From Bacteroidota bacterium (GTDB lineage Bacteria; Bacteroidota; Bacteroidia; Chitinophagales; Chitinophagaceae), in assembly GCA_030706635.1 (NCBI GenBank), contig JAUZOD010000004.1, positions 62,001 through 126,000 on the forward strand: a DNA stretch of 64,000 nucleotides, read 5' to 3'. Positions 38,753 to 48,210 of the stretch are shown piece after piece (the stretch's first letter is position 1; every line of letters begins with the position of its first letter). Position numbers and translations under genes: made by a program. The notes under the pieces are model-generated. The model did not search any database, was not told the origin of the DNA, and saw only the letters and a program-made list of their open reading frames with translations.

Positions 38753-39166
38753 CTACTTCAGTAACCAGATGGTATCTGCAATGGTTATCTGACCATCAGA
38801 AACCGCTGCCCTGCACGAATTCTTATTATACGAATGATCAGAAGGAACAAAAATCAGCGCATAATTTCCCGGAGGAATATCTTTCAGTATGTAGGCTCCG
38901 TTGGTGGTATCTGTGAACGTGGAGGCCATAGTATCAGAAACGGAAACAGCGAAAACCGATGTTTTTACTGACAATGGAACAACTATCCCCAATATGGAAC
39001 CTGTCTCTGGCAGTCTTTTTACGTTTTTGCCTTGCAGGAAGAAAGGATGTCTGATTGAAGCATCCCCTGGAGATTTATTTTTGGAATTGCTGAAACCAGA
39101 TCGCAGGATAAACAGGAAGACGACTGCGGAAATAAGGGACACAAATGGCATTACGCCTGGTTTCAT
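38753..39166 (-). CDS. Hypothetical membrane-anchored protein with carboxypeptidase-regulatory-like (CnaB-like) domain
   Basis: N-terminal TM MKPGVMPFVSLISAVVFLFILRSG; TDTTNGAYILKDIPPGNYALIFVPSD resembles CarboxypepD_reg/CnaB. Internal ATG 39166 is preferred over 39268. Confidence 0.55.
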   Translation of the reverse strand: MKPGVMPFVSLISAVVFLFILRSGFSNSKNKSPGDASIRHPFFLQGKNVKRLPETGSILGIVVPLSVKTSVFAVSVSDTMASTFTDTTNGAYILKDIPPGNYALIFVPSDHSYNKNSCRAAVSDGQITIADTIWLLK

Positions 39167-39321
39167 GCAGATTTCATTAAGTAGTTTACGTGACAATCTG
39201 AATTCCCTTTGCAATGGCAAACATTGTTCCAGAACAGGATGTCTATCCTGATCGCAGAATAAAGGCAAAGAGGATCAACCTTTTAGATGATTCTCCAATC
39301 CTTATGGCAGACCGTAGATTT

Positions 39322-39669
39322 TTAAAGCAGGGGAAACACTTCTTTAAGAAAAATGGCTTCATTATGTTTCTCATCCTTTGCGGCAAACAGCAGGGTCACC
39401 GGTCCTTTCATTACCTGCTCTTTTAAAATCGAAACGGATTCCTCATTTTCTTTCAGCTCCCGGAGATACCGTTTCCTGAATCCGGACCATTTTGCCGGAT
39501 CATGGTCAAACCATTTCCTGAGTTCAGCACTGGGTGCTATCTCTTTCAGCCAAAGCGCCACTTTTGCTTTCTCTTTGCTGAGCCCCCGCGGCCAAAGCCG
39601 GTCCACCAGAATTCTTTTTCCATCTTCCTTGTCGGGAGCTTCATAAACTCTTTTGATACTTAGTTTCAT
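39322..39669 (-). CDS. DUF488 family protein
   Basis: [68 protein letters not shown] is characteristic of DUF488. Confidence 0.92.
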   Translation of the reverse strand: MKLSIKRVYEAPDKEDGKRILVDRLWPRGLSKEKAKVALWLKEIAPSAELRKWFDHDPAKWSGFRKRYLRELKENEESVSILKEQVMKGPVTLLFAAKDEKHNEAIFLKEVFPLL

Positions 39670-39718
39670 ACTGTTCAACCGTGTTTTAAAAGAATCGGAA
39701 TTTCCCGGAAGTTAATGT

Positions 39719-42442
39719 TCATTCCTTACCGGTTTCCGCTAAAATCTTCCGAAGATTAACTCCCGGTCCCAGCACAGCCTTGAAAATATCCGGCTCCTGC
39801 CGGATGCGGTCCGGGGCATTAAAAATCGTAAAATCCCGGGTTTTTAAACCCGGTTTTAATTCTTCCCAATGCAAAGGCATGGATACCGTTGCGCCGGGCT
39901 TGGGCCTGATTGAATAGGGTGCCGCAATGGTTTGAATTTGCCGGTTCTGTAAAAAATCAAGATAGATCTTTCCCTTCCTTTTGGAGAGACTGCGCTCTAT
40001 GCTGGTTAGCCCTGGCATTTCCTGTTGCACCGCACTAACCACCAGCTCAGCAAACATTCTGGATTGATCATAGCTGTATCGTGCGCCAAGCGGAATATAG
40101 ATATGCATTCCAGTTGATCCGGAAGTTTTGCAGTATGACGCTACTTTCAGATGATCCAGGTATGCCCTGATCTGCAGAGCCACTTCCACCACTTGTTTGA
40201 AAGAATTGGTCTTATCCGGATCAATATCAATTACGCACCAATCGGGGTTGCCGGGCTTTTGAATCCGGCTGTTCCACGGGTTCATTTCGATGCAACCAAG
40301 ATTCGCCATATAGATCAGGCTTGCCTCATCGGTCGCCACCAGAGATTTCTTCTTCTTTCCGTCACTTTCGCTGATGTATGGAAAGGTCTTCACCCACTCC
40401 GGGACCTTGTCCCCGACATTCTTCTGATAAAAAGTTTCTCCTTCAATGCCATTCGGATGCCGGTTAAGACTCTGCGGGCGGTCCTTCAGGAAAGGCATTA
40501 TAAATTCTGCCACGCGGTAGTAATAATTGATCAAATCGCCTTTGCTGATCCGGTCCCCGGGCCAGTATATCTTGGTCAGATTCGATAGGGAAAGCGGGTG
40601 TTTTCTAATGGTCACATCCTTCTGTTTCTCTCCGGGTTGAACTAACAGGTCTTCAGCCTTTCCGATCGTCTTGTCTGTTTTCCGGGAGGACTTTACGATG
40701 GATGCCGCTCTCTCTCTTTCAATTTTTATCTTTTCTTTACCGGAAGGATGTTTGTTAACTATCCCTTCTTTTCTTGTTCTCGTATTTCCCGGCACCTTCA
40801 GCACCTTAATTTTCTTTTCCTCTGCTGCCTTTTTGTCCTCGCGCAATCCGGCATAGACGGGATGCCGAAAGCTTCCATCGCGGGTGGTTTCCGTATACTT
40901 TATCAGGCAAACCAATTCGGGTCTGAGCCAGGTAGCGGGCATATTGGTTTTGGGTCTCACTTTAAAAGGGCATTTTTCCGTGATCAGCGGCTGAAATTTT
41001 TCAAACAGGTCTTTCAGTCCGAGATCATCGAAGCCGGAGCCGCTATGTCCGATGTATTTCAACTCTCCTTTTTCATAACGGCCAAGGATAACTGCCCCAA
41101 AATATTTGCGGCTTTGCCGCCCTTTGGTGAATCCGCAGATAATGGCCTCAGCAAACTGATTATTTTTAATCTTCAGCCAGTTTTTGCTCCGCAGGTTTGG
41201 GGTATACAGACTATCAGCTCTTTTCGCCATCACGCCTTCAAGTCCTTTGGCGATGGCGGCATCAAAAAAGGAAATGCCTTTTTCTTCCACGTGATCACTA
41301 TACTTTAAGATGTTGTCTCCGGCCGGAAGAATATGCTGAAGAATGGCTTTTCTTTCGATCAGGGGAAGACCGGTATAATCTTTCCCTTCATACCACAACA
41401 GATCGAAAAGATAATAGACCAGGATAGCCGCTTTCCCCTGTTTTAAAAACCCCTGCAACTCCTGAAAATCCGGCCTGCCATCTTCTGTAAGGGCGATGAT
41501 TTCCCCGTCAACTACGGCGTTAGCAGACCATTTTTCCAAGGCCTGCTTTACCGGCAGGAATTTTTCATCGAACGAAATATTATGCCGGGACTCAATTCCA
41601 GCCTTACCCTTGTTGATTTTCGCAACCGCCCTGTATCCATCCCATTTAATTTCAAAAATCCAGTCTTTTCCATCAAATGGCCTTTCAACCAATGTTGCCA
41701 GCATGGGTTTTACAGCGGCCGGAATCGCTGCCTTTTTCCCTTTTTCCAATAATTTTCGAATTTCCCCGGGTAGGGGAGTGCTGACAGCAGGCTCTTCTGG
41801 TTTGGCAATCTTTTGTTTGCCGGCTTTTGGCTTACCAGAGATCCACTCTTTGGCTTTTTTATCCTTGCCAACCTGTGCGATAGTCTTGCCGGACCGGACT
41901 GATTTTACTTTTTTGGTAATATCCGAAGCAGAGGCATATTCATCCTTATGTTTAATCAGCAGCCATGCATTATCTCCTTTCTGCCGATTATTTTTGATGT
42001 GGACCAGTGCAAATTCACCTTTTAATTTTTTGCCCCGAAGCCGGAATTTTAAAGACCCCGATCTGAGTTCTTTTAAAAGCTCTTTTTCCTGTGCTTTTTT
42101 GGAGCCTTCTTTTATGAGCGGTTCATAGTTTCCCTGATCCCACACGATCACACGGCCTGCTCCGTAGTTTCCTTCCGGTATGATCCCTTCAAAATCTTTA
42201 TAATCAAACGGATGGTCCTCCACTTTCATGGCAAGACGTTTATCCTGCGGGTTAAGCGATGGGCCTTTGGGAACTGCCCAGCTTTTTAAAACACCTCCCA
42301 TTTCCAGCCTGAAATCATAATGCAGACGGCTGGCGTCATGTTTCTGAACAACAAACTGTAAAGCAGATGAACCCGATTTGCCGCCCCGGGGCTCCGGGGT
42401 CTTATTAAATTCCCGTTTTTCACCATACTCTTTTAAGGCCAT
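39719..42442 (-). CDS. ligD: DNA ligase D (3'-phosphoesterase - ATP-dependent ligase - AEP polymerase)
   Basis: PE module FVVQKHDASRLHYDFRLEMGGVLKSWAVPKGPSLNP; ligase motif I EIKWDGYRAVAKI; polymerase module LSNLTKIYWPGDRISKGDLINYYYRVAEFIMPFLKDRPQSLNRHPNGI. Confidence 0.95.
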   Translation of the reverse strand: MALKEYGEKREFNKTPEPRGGKSGSSALQFVVQKHDASRLHYDFRLEMGGVLKSWAVPKGPSLNPQDKRLAMKVEDHPFDYKDFEGIIPEGNYGAGRVIVWDQGNYEPLIKEGSKKAQEKELLKELRSGSLKFRLRGKKLKGEFALVHIKNNRQKGDNAWLLIKHKDEYASASDITKKVKSVRSGKTIAQVGKDKKAKEWISGKPKAGKQKIAKPEEPAVSTPLPGEIRKLLEKGKKAAIPAAVKPMLATLVERPFDGKDWIFEIKWDGYRAVAKINKGKAGIESRHNISFDEKFLPVKQALEKWSANAVVDGEIIALTEDGRPDFQELQGFLKQGKAAILVYYLFDLLWYEGKDYTGLPLIERKAILQHILPAGDNILKYSDHVEEKGISFFDAAIAKGLEGVMAKRADSLYTPNLRSKNWLKIKNNQFAEAIICGFTKGRQSRKYFGAVILGRYEKGELKYIGHSGSGFDDLGLKDLFEKFQPLITEKCPFKVRPKTNMPATWLRPELVCLIKYTETTRDGSFRHPVYAGLREDKKAAEEKKIKVLKVPGNTRTRKEGIVNKHPSGKEKIKIERERAASIVKSSRKTDKTIGKAEDLLVQPGEKQKDVTIRKHPLSLSNLTKIYWPGDRISKGDLINYYYRVAEFIMPFLKDRPQSLNRHPNGIEGETFYQKNVGDKVPEWVKTFPYISESDGKKKKSLVATDEASLIYMANLGCIEMNPWNSRIQKPGNPDWCVIDIDPDKTNSFKQVVEVALQIRAYLDHLKVASYCKTSGSTGMHIYIPLGARYSYDQSRMFAELVVSAVQQEMPGLTSIERSLSKRKGKIYLDFLQNRQIQTIAAPYSIRPKPGATVSMPLHWEELKPGLKTRDFTIFNAPDRIRQEPDIFKAVLGPGVNLRKILAETGKE

Positions 42443-42521
42443 AATACAGCATTATGTATGCTCTATGCAAATCTAATGCTAGATGCCAGGGAGCGGTATT
42501 CATCAGGTGTAAAAATGAAGG

Positions 42522-42917
42522 TTAATCTTCCGCACAATGGTGAAGGAGCCTCTGCGCTTCCTGGGTGATTTGCCTCAGGCTGGTCGGTTTCATGACCAAT
42601 TCTACATTATATCGTTTACAAAAACTGAGATCTGAAGGATGATTGGATGTACTGAAAACAACCAATGGTACGTGGTCTAATTCGGGCCACTTTTTTATTT
42701 CTGCAATGGTTTGTTTACCATCCATGACCGGCATATTAATATCCATAATAATGAGACAGGGTAGTTCTGCATTCAGGGAATCTTTAAGATATTTTAAAGC
42801 ATCCCTTCCATTTTCCGCATACGCGATCGTATAGGAAGGATCAATATCGAAAATAGCGCTTCTTATCAGGTCTCTGTCATCCGGATCATCATCAACACAA
42901 AGTACTGTTCGGCCCAT
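42522..42917 (-). CDS. Single-domain response regulator (CheY-like receiver)
   Basis: TVLCVDDDPDDRDLIRSAI...LPCLIIMDINMPVMDGKQTIAEIKKWPELDHVPLVVFSTS...MKPTSL; no output domain. Confidence 0.9.
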   Translation of the reverse strand: MGRTVLCVDDDPDDRDLIRSAIFDIDPSYTIAYAENGRDALKYLKDSLNAELPCLIIMDINMPVMDGKQTIAEIKKWPELDHVPLVVFSTSNHPSDLSFCKRYNVELVMKPTSLRQITQEAQRLLHHCAED

Positions 42918-43017
42918 AGTTCAGCGTTCGTTTTGGCATTTCCTCATTCACCTTTGCATAGATAGCGCTAATTTTAAAATTGGAAAAATATATTATCAGA
43001 TTAAATATTATGTTATT

Positions 43018-43497
43018 ATGGACAGATCAGTTGAAATGCTTATAGCGTACAGAAGAACGACATTGAAATTATTGGAAGGACTTTCCATGGATTCCCTAAA
43101 CGCAATCCCTCCGGGTTTTAACAATAACCTGATCTGGAATTTCGGTCACGTGGTTGTGAGTCAGCAAAGCATGTGTTATCTGAATGCAGGATTGAAACCC
43201 GTAATCGACGAGACGTACTTTGTCAAATATCGCAAAGGAACCAAACCGGAAAAACCAGTGGATAAGGCTGAATTTGAAACACTGAAAAATCTTTCTGAAA
43301 CTGCCCTGCAGCAATTGGACAGGGATTTGGAAAATAACCTTTTTTCCCGCTTTAATCCTTTCGGAACCAGTTACGGAGTGGAGATAACTAATATCAACGA
43401 TGTATTGAAGATCCTCTTGTTTCATGAAGGTCTGCACCTTGGCTATTGCATGGCGCTGAAAAGGGCCCAGGGAAATCGTGGAAACAGGTCTTTATAA
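43018..43497 (+). CDS. DinB family protein
   Basis: RRTTLKLLEGLSMDSLNAIPPGFNNNLIWNFGHVVVSQQSM...LLFHEGLHLGYCMALKR: DinB-like four-helix bundle with metal-binding His pattern. Confidence 0.8.
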   Translation: MDRSVEMLIAYRRTTLKLLEGLSMDSLNAIPPGFNNNLIWNFGHVVVSQQSMCYLNAGLKPVIDETYFVKYRKGTKPEKPVDKAEFETLKNLSETALQQLDRDLENNLFSRFNPFGTSYGVEITNINDVLKILLFHEGLHLGYCMALKRAQGNRGNRSL

Positions 43498-43890
43498 ATC
43501 ATCGCCATTAAGCCCTAAATCCGCATTCATATATACTCCTTCGAATAGAATTCGAATATTTTTCCCTCTGCGGTTTTCCGGAATTACAAAATTTTTCCGT
43601 TACCAGCTTGTCCCGCCGCTGGTAAATCCTCCCTGCACCTGGCTAACGGCATTGGAGTAAAAAGGAGATTGGGTAGCTCCGATATCCTCGATGCTCCAAT
43701 CGTGCGGCAGATCCAGGGTTCGCCAATGGGCGTCGTTAAAAGAAGCAGTCTGCCCCCTTTCTACACCTACTTTAAAAAATTTCCATCCGTCATCAAATAA
43801 AATATGGGTTGGATCAACAGTTTGCCCCACACAGATCGTGCTTAGAAGCAGAAACGGAAAAAACCAAATCGTTTTTACCATTGAGATCAT
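43492..43890 (-). pseudogene. Decayed, truncated glycoside hydrolase family 2 (beta-galactosidase-like) N-terminus with in-frame stop
   Basis: HILFDDGWKFFKVG...FNDAHWRTLDLPHDWSIEDI...QGGFTSGGTSW, then TAA (43600-43602), then in the same frame RKNFVIPENRRGKNIRILFEGVYMNADLGLNGDDL. This is the GH2 continuation (WYRKxF...GVYMNxDxxxNG), with TAA where the expected Tyr codon should be. Confidence 0.85.
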
Positions 43891-44078
43891 TGTGCAGAAT
43901 ATGGCTAAATAAAAATAATGCTAAGCATTCGTTCTATTTATTAACATTTACGGCCGTAATATCTTAATAAATTAAAATAAAACATATATGTATTTTTATA
44001 ATGAAAATTATTAATTTGCACCAGCGACGCTGATTTAAAAACGAGATTTTCTCCTAATAATCTAAAAACTGCCCTGAA

Positions 44079-45461
44079 ATGAACAAAATCACCTTAAAAA
44101 CGGCTACACCATTCGTAATCCTGGTTACGATCTCGATCCTGGCCATGTTTGTGCCGTCCGTGGCGAATTTTGATAACGGAAAATACAATGGCGCCGATAT
44201 GGCCTGGATGATTGTCGCCACAGCCCTGGTTTTTCTGATGACGCCGGGACTTGCCTTTTTCTATGGTGGCATGGTTCACCGGAAAAATGTAATATCCACG
44301 ATGATCAAGAGTTTGATAGCCGCTGGCATTGTGAGCATTCTATGGATTGTGGTTGGTTACAGTCTCTGCTTTGGCCAGGATGTGCATGGATTTATCGGCA
44401 ACCCGGCCACGCATTTTATGTTTAAGGGGGTAAACTCGGGTCAGCCCTTTGTCTCGATGCCAACAGTGCCCCTTACTTTATTTGCCCTTTTCCAGTTGAT
44501 GTTTGCCATTATTACACCGGGGTTGGTCGTAGGTGCCGTCGCAGAGCGCATTCGCTTTACTTCATACGTATTGTTTATCGTATTGTTCGCCCTGTTGGTT
44601 TACGCGCCTCTGGCGCACTGGAGCTGGCACCCGGACGGGATGCTCGCCAAGATGGGTGCCCTTGACTTTGCGGGTGGAACAGTAGTTCATATTTCGGCCG
44701 GTTGTGCTGCTCTCGCCGGAGCCATGGTGCTGAAACAAAGAAGAAGCCATATCCAGCATAAGGAAATTCCTCCTGCAAATATCCCCTATGTATTAATCGG
44801 AACAGGATTACTCTGGTTCGGATGGTTCGGATTTAACGCAGGCTCAGCAGGTGCCGCCAGCAGTCTTTCCGTTTCTGCTTTTGCAACAACCAATACCGCT
44901 GCGGCTGCAGCTGGCCTTTCCTGGATGTTCTTTGATGTTTTGAAAGGGAAAAAACCTTCTGTGCTTGGATTTTGCATTGGCGCCGTGGTTGGATTGGTAG
45001 CCATTACACCTGCAGCAGGATTTGTTGCCATTCCGCAAAGCATATTTATCGGCGTGGTGGCAGCCGTGATTTCAAATACTGCTGTCTATTATCGCTCCAA
45101 GACCAAACTGGATGACACACTGGATGTATTTCCCTGTCACGGTATCGGTGGGATGGTCGGTATGCTCATGACCGGAATCTTTGCAACCAAAACAGTGAAT
45201 CCCACGGGTGGTGCCGACGGCTGGTTCTACGGTAACTTTTCGTTTTTCTGGATTCAGGTAAAAGCTTTGCTGATCGTAGTTCCCTACAGTTTTCTCATGT
45301 CTTATGGCATATTCAAATTTATCAACTTCATACTGCCACTGAGGGTGACACAGGCAGAAGAAGAAGAAGGCCTGGATGCCAGTCAGCATGCGGAAAAATA
45401 TATGCAGGGCACTTTGCTGGTATCCACACCGGAAGGTCTTGCTGAAAGAGAAGTTATTTAA
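44079..45461 (+). CDS. amt: Ammonium transporter (Amt/Rh family)
   Basis: ADMAWMIVATALVFLMTPGLAFFYGGMVHRKNVISTM; MFAIITPGLVVGAVAERIRF; DFAGGTVVHISAGCAALAGAMVL; GTGLLWFGWFGFNAGSA; DVFPCHGIGGMVGMLMTGIFA. Confidence 0.95.
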   Translation: MNKITLKTATPFVILVTISILAMFVPSVANFDNGKYNGADMAWMIVATALVFLMTPGLAFFYGGMVHRKNVISTMIKSLIAAGIVSILWIVVGYSLCFGQDVHGFIGNPATHFMFKGVNSGQPFVSMPTVPLTLFALFQLMFAIITPGLVVGAVAERIRFTSYVLFIVLFALLVYAPLAHWSWHPDGMLAKMGALDFAGGTVVHISAGCAALAGAMVLKQRRSHIQHKEIPPANIPYVLIGTGLLWFGWFGFNAGSAGAASSLSVSAFATTNTAAAAAGLSWMFFDVLKGKKPSVLGFCIGAVVGLVAITPAAGFVAIPQSIFIGVVAAVISNTAVYYRSKTKLDDTLDVFPCHGIGGMVGMLMTGIFATKTVNPTGGADGWFYGNFSFFWIQVKALLIVVPYSFLMSYGIFKFINFILPLRVTQAEEEEGLDASQHAEKYMQGTLLVSTPEGLAEREVI

Positions 45462-45516
45462 TTTATGTTCATACCAGCATAGCCTCAGCGCTTTCCTGAA
45501 TATGGCTGCATTCGCG

Positions 45517-45524
45517 TAAATTTG
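45517..45524 (+). promoter_or_regulatory. Bacteroidota-type -7 element (TAAATTTG) overlapping the called 5' end of the ABC transporter ORF
   Basis: Exact TAnnTTTG match, about 20 nt upstream of an alternative TTG start at 45546. Confidence 0.4.
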
Positions 45525-47441
45525 CGGTTTAGTAAAACCGGGCATTTGAAGCATTTACGGGCAGTAAACAAGTATTTCTGGAAGTATAAGTGGAGGCTTT
45601 TGCTTGGTCTTCTTTTCGTAGTCCTTTCTAACTATTTTCGTATACTCTCGCCTCAGGTAACGGGTTACGTGGTGAACTCGGTGGAACAGGAACTGGTCAG
45701 GGAATCCCGCGCAACAGATCCCCATCCCGTTTCCTCCAAACCCGAAAGGAGGATTATCCGCAATCAGAAATCAGATACGGCCAACTACGATATTCTGGTA
45801 AGAAAGTTTATAAGGCAACTGAATTCCACCGGCCAGGGCTTTGGAACGAAAGTAGCCATCAGCGGCATCACCCTGTTAATACTCGCGATGATCGGAGGGG
45901 CTTTCATGTTCCTCATGCGTCAGACCATCATCGTCATGAGCCGCCACATCGAATTTGACCAGAAGAATGAAATCTTCCGGCATTATCAGTTGCTGGACAC
46001 TTCGTTCTACAGAAGCCACAGTACAGGTGACCTCATGAGCCGGATGGCGGAAGATGTCAGTCGCGTCAGGATGTACACCGGTCCGGCGATCATGTATCTC
46101 GGAAACCTGCTGGCCACCATTGGTTTCAGTCTGTATTTCATGATCCGGAAAGACGCCCTGCTCACCCTGTATGTGCTTGCCCCCCTGCCTGTGCTAGCTG
46201 TTACCATTTATATGGTCAATAACATCATCCACAAACGCAGCGAACGGATACAGGCGTTGTTGAGCAATCTCACCACCAATGCCCAGGAATCCTATAGCGG
46301 CATCCGGGTGATCAAATCCTTTGTACAGGAACGTGCGATGATCCGCTTTTTCACCCGGAACAGCGAAGAGTACCGCAAAAATGCAATCAATCTGGCTAAA
46401 GTAGAAGCCGTCTATTTCCCTTCCATGGGACTCATCATTGGACTGAGCACTTTGCTGACCATCATGCTGGGCGGTTTTTATGTGATTCGCGGTACACACC
46501 ACACCGACCTGGGCACGATTACAGAATTCATCATCTATATTACCATGCTTACCTTCCCGGTGAGCGCCATTGGCTGGGTAGCCAGCATGTTCCAACGGGC
46601 CTCTGCTTCGCAAAAAAGACTCAACGAATTTCTCGAAACTGTTCCCACAATTCAAAATCCGCTCCACGCATTAAACCAACACCTTTCGGGCAATATATCT
46701 TTTGAGAAGGTTGATTTTATCTATCCGAACACAGGTATCCATGCCATCAGAAATTTCAGCCTGAAGATCCGGAAAGGCGAAAAAATTGCCGTGATCGGCA
46801 AAACGGGAAGCGGAAAAACCACGCTCGCACAATTGCTTCTCCGTTTTTATGACCCTACGCAGGGTGTAGTGCGTATGGATGGACAGGATATCAAAACGCT
46901 CGACATCCGGAACCTGCGCAGCCAGATTGGCTATGTTCCCCAGGATGTGTTCCTGTTCAGCGATACCGTAACCGGAAATATCCTTTTCAGCAGTGATCAG
47001 AAAACCGAACCGGCGGCCCGGAAAGCAGCCGGCTTCGCCAGCGTGGACCAGGAGGTCCTGCAGTTTTCTTCAGGTTTTGATACCCTGATCGGAGAACGAG
47101 GCGTTACCCTGAGTGGAGGACAAAAACAAAGGATCTCCATTGCCAGGGCGCTCTCCAGGGATCACGGGATCGTTATTTTTGACGATTGCTTAAGCGCAGT
47201 GGATTCCCGAACCGAAAAAGAAATCATTAACCGGCTGTATGCATATCTGCAACATAAAACAGCCCTGATCATTACACACCGCATTTTCGCGCTGTTCGAG
47301 TTTGACCGCATCATTGTATTGGATAACGGAAGTATCATAGAAACCGGCACCCATACCGAACTTCTGGCAATGAATGGCTACTACGCCCATTTGTACGAAC
47401 AGCAACAGCAAACCGGGGAGGAAGCCCAAACCCGCGACTGA
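45522..47441 (+). CDS. ABC transporter, fused permease and ATP-binding (exporter type)
   Basis: TM domain, then Walker A VIGKTGSGKTTLAQLLL, signature LSGGQKQRISIARAL, Walker B IVIFDDCLSAVD, H-loop LIITHR. The true start may be TTG 45546, because a promoter-like -7 overlaps 45522. Confidence 0.93.
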   Translation: MRFSKTGHLKHLRAVNKYFWKYKWRLLLGLLFVVLSNYFRILSPQVTGYVVNSVEQELVRESRATDPHPVSSKPERRIIRNQKSDTANYDILVRKFIRQLNSTGQGFGTKVAISGITLLILAMIGGAFMFLMRQTIIVMSRHIEFDQKNEIFRHYQLLDTSFYRSHSTGDLMSRMAEDVSRVRMYTGPAIMYLGNLLATIGFSLYFMIRKDALLTLYVLAPLPVLAVTIYMVNNIIHKRSERIQALLSNLTTNAQESYSGIRVIKSFVQERAMIRFFTRNSEEYRKNAINLAKVEAVYFPSMGLIIGLSTLLTIMLGGFYVIRGTHHTDLGTITEFIIYITMLTFPVSAIGWVASMFQRASASQKRLNEFLETVPTIQNPLHALNQHLSGNISFEKVDFIYPNTGIHAIRNFSLKIRKGEKIAVIGKTGSGKTTLAQLLLRFYDPTQGVVRMDGQDIKTLDIRNLRSQIGYVPQDVFLFSDTVTGNILFSSDQKTEPAARKAAGFASVDQEVLQFSSGFDTLIGERGVTLSGGQKQRISIARALSRDHGIVIFDDCLSAVDSRTEKEIINRLYAYLQHKTALIITHRIFALFEFDRIIVLDNGSIIETGTHTELLAMNGYYAHLYEQQQQTGEEAQTRD

Positions 47442-47487
47442 CGCTATTTCACGTAAAAACCCGCATTCAGTTTAAATTTGGGGAAAG

Positions 47488-47518
47488 TTTTGCCAGTTCT
47501 GGAACAATATTATATTTG
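47488..47518 (+). promoter_or_regulatory. Bacteroidota-type promoter (TTTG-N19-TATATTTG) for the DUF3276 gene
   Basis: TTTG at 47488-47491 and TATATTTG at 47511-47518 with 19-nt spacing, upstream of the GTG start at 47560. Confidence 0.65.
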
Positions 47519-47559
47519 TAGCTGCTTGTTTTTAATTAATTTACCTAAAACCAACCAAA

Positions 47560-48027
47560 GTGGCTTACGAGAATAATGACAAAAGGATGGAGAGTGTTTA
47601 CAGCAAAAGGATCAGGGCCGGTAAACGTAGAACCTATTTTTTTGATGTGCGCGCTACCCGGAGCAATGATTATTACCTGACGATTACGGAAAGCCGTAAG
47701 AAGTTCAATGAAGAAGGGTACGACCGGCATAAAATTTTTCTCTACAAAGAAGACTTTAATAAATTCATCAAGGCTTTAACGGAAGCCGTTGACTATGTCA
47801 AGACCGACCTGATGCCCGATTTTGATTTTGACGCTTTTAACCACGATCAGATTCCGGAGAATGGGGAGAATGGCGTTCATGAAAACGGCGAGTCCCGAAG
47901 TACTGAAACTTACCGGGATCCGGTAGTGCAGGTTTCAGAAGCTGAAATAAAAGATGAAGCACCTGCAACGGCGCCCGCCCCATCATCTTCCGGTAGTGAT
48001 CACCTGGAAGAAGTTGATAAATGGTAA
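47560..48027 (+). CDS. DUF3276 family protein (PUR-alpha-like nucleic-acid-binding fold), GTG start
   Basis: VYSKRIRAGKRRTYFFDVRATRSNDYYLTITESRKKFNEEGYDRHKIFLYKEDFNKFIKALTEAVDYVK is conserved in DUF3276; acidic variable C-terminus. Confidence 0.9.
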   Translation: MAYENNDKRMESVYSKRIRAGKRRTYFFDVRATRSNDYYLTITESRKKFNEEGYDRHKIFLYKEDFNKFIKALTEAVDYVKTDLMPDFDFDAFNHDQIPENGENGVHENGESRSTETYRDPVVQVSEAEIKDEAPATAPAPSSSGSDHLEEVDKW

Positions 48028-48033
48028 TTTTTT

Positions 48034-48059
48034 AAGCCTCCACCCCCGGAGGCTTTTTT
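48034..48059 (+). terminator. Rho-independent terminator after the DUF3276 gene
   Basis: AAGCCTCC-ACCCCC-GGAGGCTTTTTT. Confidence 0.85.
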
Positions 48060-48065
48060 ATTGAT

Positions 48066-48079
48066 GGATGACTGTTGAC
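48066..48079 (-). repeat. Heptad-type repeat, inverted copy (GGATGACTGTTGAC)
   Basis: Perfect reverse complement of 48168-48181 (GTCAACAGTCATCC). Confidence 0.75.
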
Positions 48080-48167
48080 CAACTACTGTAAAATCTTAAC
48101 AGCCGAAGTAATATTGACTTGGCAATTCACGTTGATTGACTCAGTCGGAGATTTACAATGAAAGTCC

Positions 48168-48195
48168 GTCAACAGTCATCCGTCAACAGTCAACA
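48168..48195 (+). repeat. Four-unit 7-nt array: GTCAACA GTCATCC GTCAACA GTCAACA
   Basis: Read directly; perfect 7-nt register, ends 15 nt outside the stop of the minus-strand glycosyltransferase gene. Confidence 0.85.
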
Positions 48196-48210
48196 ATTTC
48201 CACAAGCTAA

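Noticed and set aside
39719-43497. DNA-defence island (LigD, DUF488, DinB)
   Set aside because: These are common stress/repair genes in Bacteroidota; no nuclease, restriction or other known defence component is present.
48168-48195. CRISPR-like array
   Set aside because: Units are 7 nt with no spacers and no cas genes; a short-period tandem repeat, not CRISPR.
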